Below, in pieces: positions 11,820 through 23,272 of a stretch of 64,000 nucleotides of DNA. The stretch lies in NCBI GenBank assembly GCA_022419385.1, contig JAJUBI010000004.1, positions 1,717,286-1,781,285 of the forward strand, given 5' to 3'. The position numbers and the translations under genes were made by a program. Positions within the stretch are counted from its first letter, which is position 1. Each line of letters starts with the position of its first letter. The notes beneath the pieces were generated by a model that was not told where the DNA came from, ran no database searches, and worked only from the letters and a program-made list of their open reading frames with translations. The DNA is from Paraconiothyrium sp. Pb-2020. Its lineage: Eukaryota; Ascomycota; Dothideomycetes; Pleosporales; Didymosphaeriaceae.

Positions 11820-14760
11820 CTACTGCCAGACGTCCATTCGACCGCTTAGTCCGCTAATAGCGCGAACTCTTCCTCCAGTTTCAAGCGGACTTCCCTCCCA
11901 AACAATCCACTCGTCACTACCTGGTACGTTTGAGTCGTCTATTTTCAGCGCTTTGTACACGTTGCTGCCAACAAGATCAAGCCCTTGGTCGAGCGTTAAC
12001 CTTCCTTCACTGTTTGCATATGCAATACCCGCCAATAACCCTAAATCCCTAGTTTCCCAAGTCTCTTCCACACTAATACCTACCAAAACACCCGCATCGA
12101 GAAGCGAATTAAGGGTTGTGCCGTTAGTCAGCGGTGCACCCGTCAGACACCGCTTCTGATCCCAGGAGCCCTGGTGTGGTTGCAACGGGGCAACGATGAC
12201 GGGAATCTTGGCTGCTGCGAGTTCCGTAGCTACCAGGTGTGCTTCTGCGGCGCCGATGATAACAACGTTGAGGATTGGATCGATGGATGAAGGTTCGGCC
12301 TTCGAGATCGCTGATTCGATTGTGTATTTCAGGCGGATGATGGAAGCGATAGTGTCGGCGCTATGAACGGCAAGGATCAACGGGAGTGTGCCGTTGACAA
12401 CGCGCTTGAGATATGTCTTTTCTGCATAGCCATCTTTGGTCGACAGGTCAGGAATGGTGGCGTTATTGTTTACTGCATCCAGAAGCTTCCCACGTACAGC
12501 TGCGATGGCGGCAGATATGCTAGCCGTCCCTTCCTTCTTCGCACCAAGGGTCAGCACGTAATGTAAGCCTACCTCATCAGCCCACACAGCGTTTTCCTCT
12601 AAGACATGTTTTGCACCGGTGCGGAAACCTGCACTGACACCCTTGGCTTCGAAACCGTAGTCGTTAGGAGCCGATATGGCGCGCGTAACGCCGTGCGCGT
12701 AAGCCTGTGCGAGCTGCTTGCCGCCGAAGAGAAGACCATCAGTCGCACGTGTTATCCCATCGCTCGGAGGTGGGCCGTCATGAGTATCAGGCTCTGAGTC
12801 AATCTCTGAAAGGCCGAGTGTGGTGCTAAAGGCTGTGAAAGGAGGTGTTAGATGGCCGTTTTTAAGTTGTACCACAGGTGCTTTTGCGGATCTCGCAACT
12901 TCCACCTCAGAAGCGCAAACGCCCAGGCATATCAATCTACCGTTCTCGAAGACTGCAGAGGTGCTGTCGGTGTTCCGATCCATTGAAGTGGTATCCTTGG
13001 ACGTCTTGGGGTAAGCGTACGAAATTCCTGTAAATACAACAGACCCGCTGACGGAGGACACCTTGAGCTCGTTCGCAAGCGCCGTAACTGGCTTGATCGG
13101 GACCGGCTCCGGCTTGCTTAGCTCATAGGGGTTTTCGAACTGTGGGGCACCATCAATCCAAACTTGCACAGGCGCTGCGCCAGCGGCCAGCGGATCAGAA
13201 TCCCATACTACGATGTCTGCGTCGAAGCCCGCTTTGATTTTGCCAATGCGATCACCCAAGCCCAATAGTTTGGCAGGAGCTGAAGTTACACTGGCAAGAG
13301 CAGCATGATAAGGTAGTCCGTTTCCGTAGGCTTTAGCGGCCTCGAAGACTACATGTTGCGAGTTCAAAACTGGATTGTCGGAAACATATGTAGGAGTGAT
13401 GTTATGAGCATACAGATGAGCTCCAGCGCGCTCGGAGGCAGTATAGGCTTCCACTTTGTAGTACACTATTTCCAGTCAGCATTGTGTTCATCGTCTACAT
13501 GACCCAGCGAAGTAACTCACTGTTATCTGCAAATAGTGCAGCAGCGGGTGTTCCGCCCCAAGCACGCTTGAGCACTTCGGGCACCAGAAATGTTTGATGC
13601 GCGTGATGGAACGCATATACGCGAAACTTGAACTCGTTCGTGTGCCTTACGAAAGCCTCCAAATCGGGGATCGTGTAGCAGTGGGTATTGACCCTAACCT
13701 GGCCTCTGAGCACTGCACCCAGTGACTCTAGCCGCAGGTCTTGCTTCAAGTACGTAGCCATGTTCTCGGCCCCCACAGTGTCGGCAGTGGTACACCAGTC
13801 GTCTTGCTCACTGACATACTTCCGTGCTTGCTCAAGCGCATGGCGAAACTCCCACGCTTCGCCTAAGCGACTGACCGGCCCATGCTCGCCTACCTTTCCA
13901 TATATGCGCTTTGGGTTCTCACCGCAAGCCATCTTCATATAACGCCAGTTCCTATCGGGGTCCGCATATAGATCCTGCTGGCTGATTTCCTCTCTGCCAT
14001 TCTTACTGCCTACAGCGAACTTGAGGACGTAAGCTTCGCCACCGATGTTGTTTCCGCTTCCGGGGAGAAACAGACTCGTCGTGACGCCGCCGCTCTTGAT
14101 GTACTCCATCTCCGGCTGCAGAGGGTCTACGCCGTCGATTGACCGGACGTACGGAGTGACGTCGGTGGACATCTCGTTGGTGTCATCTTGTAAACCGCCC
14201 TCACTTGACAATCCAGCGTGGCTGTGCATATCGACAATACCCGCCGTCAACAGGCGGCCATAAGCCTCGAAAACATTCGTATCAGAAGGCATAGACGCCA
14301 GGGAAATACTAGGGCGAATTTGCACGATCAGACCCTTGTCAATAAATACATCAGACGATACCCATGACCAGCCTTTGCCAGCTCTTGCATCTTCAGCCGA
14401 CGTGCCGGCTGCAGGTTCGCCAGTCCAAATGGTAGCATTACGAATGAGCAAGGGCTTCGTGCCCTTAACCCAACGTTTGTTATTATCACGTGTTGTGCTG
14501 GCTTCGGTTGGTTTCTTGCGTAGAACAGCGCATACAGCATGATCTTGGCGCAGCCGGTCAATTGAGAGAGTGCCTATAGGCCTCAGCGTGTTGCTGGCAA
14601 TTTGGGCTGCATAATAAGCGAGAAATGCTAGACAAGTTGTGGCAAGGATGCGAAAGCCTCGTCTCCTTCGTTTGCGATTTCTCCAGGTCGGAGGCGGCGT
14701 GGGCGAAGGTGCGGTTGCATCGCGATATGTGGGAAGGCCATTGGAGAGTCGCTTGTCCAT
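11820..14760 (-). CDS. membrane-anchored amidohydrolase with a second, degenerate amidohydrolase-like domain
   Basis: Two exons: 14760..13521 and 13465..11820, with a 55-nt intron (GTGAGT..TAG, branch-like TGCTGAC), giving 961 aa. Residues ~36-56 form a single N-terminal membrane anchor after a basic RKRRRR stretch (type II topology likely). The first domain (~100-560) is an imidazolonepropionase/metal-dependent amidohydrolase: LLTAGIVDMHSHAG with HxH at 179-181, later VNTHCY and AFHHAH histidines, and after the intron VSDNP (metal Asp) and GKIKAGFDADIVVWDSDP, the usual C-terminal beta-sandwich return. Residues ~600-961 look like a second copy in which the HxH region has become NGHLTPPF, so it is probably non-catalytic. 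Substrate unknown. The stop codon is only ~20 bp from the RIP-mutated block, so the 3' UTR must run into it. Confidence 0.88.
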
Positions 14761-16605
14761 GCCGGCTGTGGCGGTTCGAGGCTATGAGCTGCGCTTTGGA
14801 CCTTGAAACAATTGCAAAGACCGAATCTCTGGCGCAACCAAGCTTAGATATACGAGAGCTGCTCGTTACACTCTAAGTCGAAGAGGAAGGTCATCGGCGT
14901 CGTCGTCGTTGAGATAAGACGTTTGTGGATGGTGATGTACCCACTAGGTTGACGCCATCCCAGCCACCGCATTCGCGAGAAGGCAAGGTCCACTTGACCT
15001 TGCTGCCAGGGATTGCCCCTGCCCTCATGGCCAAGTACGCAATGATATAGGTCAGTGCTTCTGTAACGCTCCTCTGCTCGACAAGTATAGTTCGTTTGAC
15101 ACAAAGTGAATGTGCGAAATTCATATACAGGCACATATGCGGCTGGCTCGCGGGTTCCGACGAATTTGCGCTAAACTATGTTGGGATGGTGCGTGATGAA
15201 CGCGCATCACAGCACCTGTGAGGTGCGTTTGTCCAACTCCACAACCACAAACCTGCCCATCGCAATATGTGAAATCGGAACATCAGCACTTCACACGATC
15301 GCTTGCAAAAGCGCGCGTGACGTTCTAACCTTTGCAGAGCACCCCGAAGCCTTGAGAAACAGTTGCGTGCCGACTGCTTAGACAAGCTCAAAGCCCACAA
15401 GTGTCCCAAAGGTCTTTCAGCTCCCAGGTCTAGCTCCGATGGCTTCATGTACAATGCTGGTCAAGTATTGCTCGGGTACATGGAGCGGTGCCTTCGTTCC
15501 TACGTCGTCAGTCTGAGAAGCCTACTAATACCTCAAGTGAGGACCCTCCGAGTCGGGCACAACCACTGCCTGCATCGCGCGCCATCAGCTTACGCGTTAA
15601 TGGCCCTTTTTCGATTATTCCACTCACTCAGAGACTTAACTCGAGCCAGTGTGCCGCCTGCGAAATCACGTTTCTCAGGGCAGTGCTGCAGACAGATATT
15701 TTGCATCCGGGCGGAGTGCAACTGGGACAGTGAACCTGGACGCACGTGCGCACATCTGTCCATGACTCCTCAGCTTCATTGGTCGGGACTGTGGGGAAGC
15801 GGCATTTCACTGAGATTGCCGATATGATCTGCGAGAGATGACAAGATCAGTCTCGTGGACATGTTGCAGGGCGTAGCAGTCACTCGCCACGCGCAAACAT
15901 TCCTGTTATGCTCTATCGAAACAAGAAGCATTGAGGCACTCGAACTTCAGTCCACTACTAAGCGCAGGGCTTCTGGCCGCGCGCTGTGTCGAGCAGGGCG
16001 TCTGTCCGGTTGGTCTATCCTGCATGACGGCTCTCGCCTCAGTACCACAATCTCTTTCTCATCTATACTCTGGAAAATTTCATTCGCTCACACTTCGATG
16101 TCCTCCTTTTCTGGGCTTCTCCAACATCCCCTCGCCGCGTCTCCAACTACCGACACTGCAAGATCTTCGTTCTCCACAGTCCCGGCTAATCTTCCGATCG
16201 TGCGTCGCCATCGTATAACATTTACCCAGCCAAGCTTTTCCTAGTACTACCATGCACCCCAGATGCCAAGGTCTTACAGATCCTACCTGTTGATGAATAT
16301 AATCAAGCAGAAGCACGTGCGACTCGGCACTCATCTACACGACCTATCACGATACTAGCGATTACGACCGGCAATCTGAGAAGAAAGGTAACGCCGCACA
16401 ACTTTTGCGAAGCCATTGGATTATCTGAGGAGGAGACGAGCTAGCTGGCACAGTATCCCGGTGGTCATGGTGCTTGCGGCATTCAGCTTCCGAGAATAAT
16501 ATCAGGATGCAAATGCTGAAAGTATAATAGCCCAAGAGGCGCCCCGTGCCGAGACTTCAGCGCATTCTTCCTCCCACAAACGATTGTCTATTGTAGATAG
16601 TCAAA
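14761..16605. other. intergenic, shared upstream region of two divergent genes
   Basis: This 1.8-kb stretch separates the starts of the amidohydrolase (minus) and the dioxygenase-like gene (plus). Several open frames of up to 154 codons occur, but they overlap on both strands, lack recognisable motifs and show no coding-like composition. I see no gene, tRNA or repeat. Confidence 0.5.
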
Positions 16606-17852
16606 ATGGTCCAACTTTCTCAGGCTATTACTGCCGTCATTCTGGCAACTGGAGTCTTCGCTCACCCGGGTGGTAACGTCAACAAGGAGATCTTGAGGCG
16701 TCAAGCTCATCTCGATCATCCTGAACGCCGCACTGTTCAGTCTTGCAAAAGAGATCTCGTTGGGAGTGGCTGGGTTCGGGAGCAACACCAGAGGCGTGAG
16801 GCCAGGCTGCACGAACTTCGAGTTGCTGCTGGCTTTGCCCAGCCGGGAGACCTCGTTCGTCGAGATATTGTCGAGGTCGAAGAGGAGTACGGTATCGAGG
16901 CTTCATGCACTCTTGATCCCGAGTCGACTGAGGGCCCATACTGTAAGCCAACGAGCCAATTGAATATTTAAAACACTAAGTTCAACAGGGGTTGTCGGTG
17001 AACTAGTCCGCCAGGACCTCCTCACTGGCGAGAAGGGTGCTATCACGCACTTAGACATCAACGTTGTCGATACGTCAACCTGCAAGCCTGTCACTGATGC
17101 ATATCTTGAAATGTGGGGTTCTAACTCCACTGTAAGTAGAATTGTGACTCTAGTCAACCTCAAGCTGACGGTTCAGGGTGTGTACACTGGCGTTCAATCC
17201 CGTGGCAATGGCGATGGTGGCCCATCATCCCTAGTGAGCAATGCGCTTCGTGGATTACAGCCGACCGGTGCGAATGGAACGGCCACGTTCATCACTGTCA
17301 TTCCAGGTCATTACGTTGGTCGCACAAACCACTTACACAGTAAGACTCGTCCCATTATTTCTACGAAGCTCCGAGCTAAGCTTTCTCAGCTATTGTTCAC
17401 CACGGTGCCACCCTTCTCCCTAACAATACTATTTCTGGCGGCACCATCTCTCATGTTGGTCAGTTCTACATCGAGCAGAACTTCCTCAATCAGGTCGAGA
17501 AGACCGCACCATACAACACAAACACTCAGAAGGTGACCACCAACGCCCAGGATATGCTCTTCAACATGGGCAAGCAGGGTGGCGACGACCCAGTCATGAA
17601 AATCTCGCTCATCGGCAGTAAAATTGAAGATGGCCTTTACGCAACCATCGACGTTGGTGTGAACCCCAAAGCTAGGCGCAACCCGGCGCCCGTGAACATG
17701 TGGACATCCTCTGGCGGCAAGCCGTACCCAAATAGCCCGTGGACTGGATACCCCGACACGTAAGTACTCGTTACCTGCGCAGACTCGATCACGAACTGAC
17801 AATCGATAGCTGCAAAAACTGTGGTTTCGGTGGAAGGCCCCCAACCATGTAA
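16606..17852 (+). CDS. secreted intradiol ring-cleavage dioxygenase-like protein
   Basis: Five exons: 16606..16942, 16989..17131, 17177..17339, 17390..17759, 17810..17852, with introns of 45-50 nt, giving 351 aa. A signal peptide (MVQLSQAITAVILATGVFA) is followed by a propeptide-like region with RR sites. The dioxygenase core starts at CTLDPESTEGPYWVVGELVR. The Trp of GPYW is split by intron 1, which fixes that junction. Next come YLEMWGSNSTGVYTG, then GHYVGRTNHLHTIVHH carrying the His residues expected in the Tyr2/His2 non-heme Fe(III) site. The C-terminus (PDTCKNCGFGGRPPTM) is Cys-containing. Extracellular fungal members of this family are thought to cleave catechol-type aromatics. The exact substrate cannot be read from sequence. 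Confidence 0.88.
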
Positions 17853-19291
17853 GGTCGTACTGTGGAGGGAGTTGCTAGGCACAAGAAAGAATTCGCTCGC
17901 CTCATACAATCTGTCTCGCGCTGTGACTGCCTTATGCGTGTACCTATTTACAACATAAACTACATGTCGGTTCTGCTGGCCTCAAAGTCATTCTTCCTTA
18001 CCTCCCGTGCCTGTTCCATGAACGTCGATATGGTTCAACAAGTCACTTGAACGAAAGCAATGAACTTCCCAATGACACACTGGCCGATCAAACCTTTGCA
18101 CATCCCTCAAACCCCTTCTTTCGTCAATAGTCACCGTTGACGTTTCCCACAGCGTGCAACCGCTGCCTCATCTTTCCATCATCTTGGTCATCGGCTTCCT
18201 TCTCCTGCGCGAGCAGAGCCTGCGGCATCACCCAAATGAGTCGGCCAAACAGTTTCATCTTACTTTGCACACACTTTATGGTCACAGCCTCGATTCCCTA
18301 CCCCTCTTTATCAAGTCCCGTAGATCAATATCACGATGCGAGAGGGATATGCTCGCTGCAGCGACTGGCCCAGCTTGAAGACCGTTATCTTGAACCTGGT
18401 AGACTGCTGAAATCTTCCTATTAAGTCCGAGCATGGCTTGGGTAAAGTAAGTGTGTCGAAGCAGTCGGGTCAATAATACCAGTGTTTGTCATGGTGTCGA
18501 CGTGGCGTAACCTTTATATATCATATATGATATGACAAGCGTGAGCGTTTCACCTAACGTACACATTTCGTATTTTCCTGGTGCGCGAAGTAGCCGTGTC
18601 TGGAAACTGGCCGATGGAGGAATACGACCCGAATTAGGGAGCAGAGGAGGGGCTTCAACTGCGATTGGTGCTGCTATTGGTGGGGCGTTCGACGACAACG
18701 TGCTCGTGTATTTGGTAATGCGTACTAAACCTGCCGGATTTCCACTATTTAGGTCTCAAAGCGGGTCATGGTGAGTCTTTATTGAGCTCTAGAAGGAATG
18801 GGCTGCCGCTGAGAGATACTGGCCGTTGACATCCAGTAGCCTTCTAAGGAACAGGGAGAATCGGTGAATCCGGTGTGATTTCTGATGTGATCGTCACGGA
18901 CTGTCAGCTATACCTACGAAGGAATCTGGGTAGACGGAGGCGAACGTGTGTATACATACATACAGATACAGCGTTACCCTTGCTATCCTCGCAGCTATTC
19001 AAAGCCGCGTATCATCGCACTCAGGTTAGAAGTACAACGTAATACATATAATGCGTTCAAATTTTAGGATGGAGATGTAGCTGCATTGTTTGGGAAGTAG
19101 CCGATGAATTTTCCATGCCCACGACAACGTTGTGCTTCCGAGGATAGAATTATCCTTCGAGGACCGGACATTGTATACCTACACAATGAACCAAGGTTGC
19201 GTGTATATTCCCTACATATAAGCAACAGCCACTGCAAGGTCTAAACCCCTAGACAGGAGCAGCAACATAAAATCGACAAACAGTCCATGAC
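17853..19291. other. intergenic, no gene seen
   Basis: There are short overlapping frames only, none with a recognisable domain. A TATAAG at 19217-19222 lies ~70 bp before the next start codon and is a plausible core promoter for it. Confidence 0.5.
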
Positions 19292-20260
19292 ATGGTAACC
19301 AATATGTCCGTTCTCAGTATCATTCCTGAAGTCTGGAGAAACGGCACCCGTATGTTGTATGCATCCATAAAGCAGTGGCTTTTTGCTCCAGCAGTACTCA
19401 GCCGGATGAATGGAGCGACTACAGTTCTGTTGGCTGGAAATAAAATTCATGCCGACCCTTTCGCGGTGAACTCCCAAGCACTCCCTAGTGATAGGTCAAC
19501 GCCTGAGTGGATGGCCAACGGTATATATCAGCACAATGCGTACGAGGACCATACAGAGCCTTTCCCTTCTCTCCCAGTGTTCAATATAGCAGAGTGTGAA
19601 GAGGCGGCTATGCAAGCTGCACACGCTCACGTTGGTCTTTTGCCAAAGCCACATCCAATATTTTTGCCCGATTTGACCCCTATGGACGGAATGAGTGCAG
19701 TTAGAGCACCGATCAGGCCAGACGATGACATTTTTGTTCACGAGGCCGAAGCTCGTGATGCTTTGCGCACGGCTTTGCACTTCGCTGCCGGCAAGGCAAG
19801 GTCGCGCTACCAGCATTCTCATCCAGCCTTTACCACTCCGAAAACTCCATGGATTCCGTACTCTTCTCCTCTCGCTGGAGAGATGATGAAGTACATCGGC
19901 AAAACTTATCAAAGCTGTCGCAACTCGATTCGGGTAGCACCACCGTCCCAGATCCGCCTCGAGCTTGAGACGTGTCTTATCCTTGCGTTCGCGCCGTACG
20001 TACTCTCTGATGCTTTCAATGATGCTCATGGAAGGAGTTCGGTTGTGCCCGAATTTGTTGCTCCCGCACTCGAACGAGGTGCTAGCGGGGTCCCTTCTGC
20101 GACGCGTGAAGTTATTCAACTTTGTGAGGAGGGTCTCTTCGATGATGGAGAAGACTTGTTGAAGATGTGGGCGGGATGGATGTGGGTAGTGAAGGCTTAC
20201 ATAGGGGTCCTTGTGCTGCGGGATAGGCGCCGTCCACGGAAGAACATCATCTGGGCTTGA
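19292..20260 (+). CDS. hypothetical protein, 322 aa
   Basis: A single open frame with no intron needed and a TATA-like element 70 bp upstream of the first ATG; Met5 at 19304 is an alternative start. I do not recognise the family. The N-terminal 20 residues are moderately hydrophobic (MSVLSIIPEVW) but not a clear signal peptide. The middle is acidic and Pro-rich (LPKPHPIFLPDLTPMDGM), and the C-terminal third is helical and Trp-rich (LLKMWAGWMWVVKAYIGVLV), then ends in a basic tail (RDRRRPRKN). A 207-codon frame lies antisense. The plus frame is preferred for its length, its Ala/Leu/Glu composition and the promoter element. Confidence 0.6.
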   Translation: MVTNMSVLSIIPEVWRNGTRMLYASIKQWLFAPAVLSRMNGATTVLLAGNKIHADPFAVNSQALPSDRSTPEWMANGIYQHNAYEDHTEPFPSLPVFNIAECEEAAMQAAHAHVGLLPKPHPIFLPDLTPMDGMSAVRAPIRPDDDIFVHEAEARDALRTALHFAAGKARSRYQHSHPAFTTPKTPWIPYSSPLAGEMMKYIGKTYQSCRNSIRVAPPSQIRLELETCLILAFAPYVLSDAFNDAHGRSSVVPEFVAPALERGASGVPSATREVIQLCEEGLFDDGEDLLKMWAGWMWVVKAYIGVLVLRDRRRPRKNIIWA

Positions 20261-21065
20261 GTCAGCCTGACAAAAAAACTTCTTTCACGCGGTCCGGCAT
20301 AGAGTTCGCGCAATTTGCGTACTCTGATGTAGTTATCACAAACTCGCCTACCTATATATGCATATATAAGAGCAAACCTAGATGTCTCTTGATTAGATTG
20401 GTTCTCGCGGTAAACATACTTCTTCTCGCTGGTTAAAACATATGTGTCGTGCCGATTTTTATGATATTTGGTACCATGTTCCCAACAAACACGTCTTCGC
20501 TATTGTTTATACAGTAAACAAGTCTTCTTTAAATTCCTCGAAGAAGCAACACACGGATTCTACCGATGATTTGGAGCCATGTCGCTCTGATAAGGTTAGC
20601 TGACGGTATCCATACGACTTCATCGCCATCGTCAGAGCTACTTCGAGTTATATCACTATGATAACATCCACTTGGAGTAATGAGTCGTTGGTGTCCTAGT
20701 CGATTGTATTGCGTGCCTCAGAGCAAATATATCAATAATAAAGCAATTCTGATGTTGATGTTCTGCGAAAAGCACGAGCCACCGTATATGGTAGTAGGTT
20801 AGATTCAAGGTTAGATATATATAATCTGTCGGCTATCTTAGTTAGCTGGGTTCCTGAGCTCACGCTTTTCTAAAGCGAACTACTATGAAGAAGGACATCT
20901 TACCACTATACAGCCAATAAGCGTGTTAAGAGGTCATATACGTTTGAAAGCTACCTACTAGAACCAGAGGTGGCATATTCGTTTCGCAGCCGACAATAAC
21001 ACGAACGCCGACTCGCTAAATGGAGTTATTAACACTATTATATTGTCGCTGCATCATGCATGGCA
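20261..21065. other. intergenic, moderately AT-rich, no gene seen
   Basis: This is the downstream region of the 322-aa gene. It has several short TATA-like palindromes (tatatatgcatatata near 20350) but no open frame of interest. Confidence 0.5.
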
Positions 21066-21554
21066 TTAATATAAGCGCCTCGGGGCCCGCATCGACTCTA
21101 GCGGCCTCAAGCGTCGACGCCGCCGCAGCAGCTGCCTGCAACTACGCAAACGCAAACACTCCGGCTCCACATTGTTAAAGCCAGACTGGTAAGTGATACT
21201 CCGCCACCTTCGCCTCATATGCCAGCAGATGTAGTGCTGGCAATGCAACATACAGTGTGCGGAATGCTCATCGCCCTGGTTATTAAAATTCTGATCCAGG
21301 TCGATGAAAGCGGGGAATGGCTCGGTGCTACCCTTGGGAAGGCCAACAGAGTAGCCCCCATCATTACCTGTGACGACTATGGCTTGTGCTTGCTCAGCAT
21401 GACGCTTTTGGAGCTCATCAACAATATCAAAGTACTTAGCGGGATGCTGGTTCATCTTGGTCCCTCCAGCGATAGTCCGCTTTACGATCCTAGAAGAATC
21501 AACAAGTGCAGATGGCCCAGACTTCGAGTCCTTGTTAAGCAACCTCGGAACCAT
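21066..21554 (-). CDS. possible small hypothetical protein, 162 aa
   Basis: An open frame on the minus strand. The first ~100 residues look protein-like: MNQHPAKYFDIVDELQKRH, then an alternation of polar and hydrophobic residues ending in FPAFIDLDQNFNN. The last ~50 residues are Arg-rich low complexity and may be read-through past an unrecognised intron or true end. No domain is recognised and there is no signal peptide. It could equally be non-coding. Confidence 0.25.
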   Translation of the reverse strand: MVPRLLNKDSKSGPSALVDSSRIVKRTIAGGTKMNQHPAKYFDIVDELQKRHAEQAQAIVVTGNDGGYSVGLPKGSTEPFPAFIDLDQNFNNQGDEHSAHCMLHCQHYICWHMRRRWRSITYQSGFNNVEPECLRLRSCRQLLRRRRRLRPLESMRAPRRLY

Positions 21555-22286
21555 TGTGGGTGCAAGCGGGGTTATTTAGCATTGAAGAGAGGCTGATCTT
21601 GGGAGTAGAGAGCTTCTTATAAACGTGCACTGTCGTTCGATTGTGACAATGATGTTGTGAAATTTTAGAACATACTATTACTGCACAATGCTGTGTGTCA
21701 CAATGACAGTGCGAATATGACGGGCAAACTATGTCCCATATCTGCGAACAACAAAGCAGAACAATTGTAGGGTATGCGCGCGGAGGAAGTTTCCTCGCCG
21801 CATGGCACAGCTCAGGGAGTGATGGATGGATGGATTCACGGTGCTAGGACGATGGGTCTTCGTAGGCCGTTTCCTGCTTGAAGTTGCGTCAGGAAGTGTG
21901 GTCGCGTTGTGTGGTGAGGGAGAAGAAGCACGGTCACATGATGGAGTGCCAGCCAATCACAGATGGTCCGTACAGCTTACGCTATATTTTGCCCAATCAC
22001 AGATCAGATCACCGTGCTGACCGGAAACAAGGGCTATGACATCACGCTCGTTCCTGAGACGGCGCGTCCCCCAGCTCCGCTCCACAAATGGCCGAAGGCA
22101 GCCGCAAGAGAAGCTAACAACTGGTACGCTAAACAACACCCCTCACGCTGTTGAACAGCCCACTTTTCCTGCTTCCTCACCGCTTCGCAAAGAAAACTAC
22201 AGCAAAGAACACGGCACAACGGAACATAGGACTCTGCAGCACGTAAATTACATTTACCAGATACGACAGCCGTCCTCATCAGCAAC
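21555..22286. other. upstream region of the Cys-Pro repeat gene
   Basis: It holds no convincing gene. Frames of 60-157 codons overlap each other on both strands, and the longest plus frame (from 22036) runs into the first exon and intron of the gene at 22287 in a different arrangement. Confidence 0.5.
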
Positions 22287-22882
22287 ATGGCCGCCGCTAC
22301 CGCTTGCCCAGGTGTGCCAAGCTGCTGGAGCTCTGCCCGTGAATGCATCACTGGAGCTTCCGCCTGCGCGCAGTCGAACAGCTACTAATATCTTCCCAGT
22401 CATCGGCTCAACTAACGATGTTCTTCCACCCAACCACCCCGACGTCGACCTCACCAAAGATGGCCAAGTAGGACACTCGGGCAAGCTATCTATAGCTGCT
22501 TTATGCTGACATCGTTTAGACCTGCCCCGTGGTAGGCGCCACAACCGATCACCACCACAACCTCCACAAGCACCCCTCAGTCCCGATCCCCGAGCCCAAG
22601 TCTCCACTCGCGACCGAGTGCCCAGCACTGAAGAATGCGGTGCAGGAGCCTAAGAGCCAGGCCATGGACGACGCTATTTGTCCCGTTGTCGGGACCGCTA
22701 CTACGATTTTACCCCCCGACCACCCCGATACGACCAAGGCGAAGGAGGGCGATGTATGCCCTGTGACGAAGGCGTCGGTGGAACATCACAAGGAGAAGGT
22801 GCACACGCATCCCAGCTTGCAGGCGGCCAGTGATGTGGCTGTCTGCCCTGTCACTGGACAACATGGTCCCGCACATGCGTAG
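22287..22882 (+). CDS. Cys-Pro (CPV) repeat protein, heme-regulatory-motif-like
   Basis: Three exons: 22287..22311, 22400..22467, 22520..22882, with introns of 88 and 52 nt, giving 151 aa. Splicing rebuilds the first motif: exon 1 ends in TGC CCA G and exon 2 starts TC ATC GGC, giving CPVIG. All six cysteines are followed by proline, at residues 7, 33, 65, 85, 111 and 140. The protein is a two-fold repeat: CPVIGSTNDVLPPNHPD matches CPVVGTATTILPPDHPD, and CPVVGATTDHHHNLHKHP matches CPVTKASVEHHKEKVHTHP, with exactly 26 residues between first and second Cys in both halves. CPV is the core of heme-regulatory motifs, where Cys thiolate binds heme, and the adjacent His clusters (HHH, HxHP) could add ligands. 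There is no signal peptide or membrane segment. Heme or metal binding is inference; I know of no characterised homologue. Confidence 0.8.
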
Positions 22883-23272
22883 GCGGACATGGCCATCATC
22901 ATGTACAGCGGCATGGTGGTTTGGGGCGTTAGATTGGCGCTTTTGCTTGTGATGTATGTTATGGTTATGGCACTGGATAAGGCCTTGCTAGGGAATGCCA
23001 AAATACCAATTGTACACGTGCAAAGCCGCGTGCTACGAATCTTGCTACGCTCAGACAACTGACAGTGCGATACAAGGAGGCTTTGAAGGAGACAGTGCGC
23101 GCTTTGCACACGCGAGATCGCCAAGTGAAACTTGAGCGTCGTTCTGAAAGTCATGATTGGGATCGTGCAAGTATCTGCAGATAGGCATAGAGGTAAGGAA
23201 CCCCGTGAGGGTCCCGCCCTGGGTAGGTCAGAACTTCTTCTCCTTATACCACTCATGAGTCGTCTTGGACAG
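22883..23272. other. short convergent intergenic region
   Basis: It lies between the Cys-Pro repeat gene (+) and the catalase remnant (minus). A 192-codon minus frame covers it and part of both neighbours but lacks motifs and is taken as chance. Confidence 0.5.
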
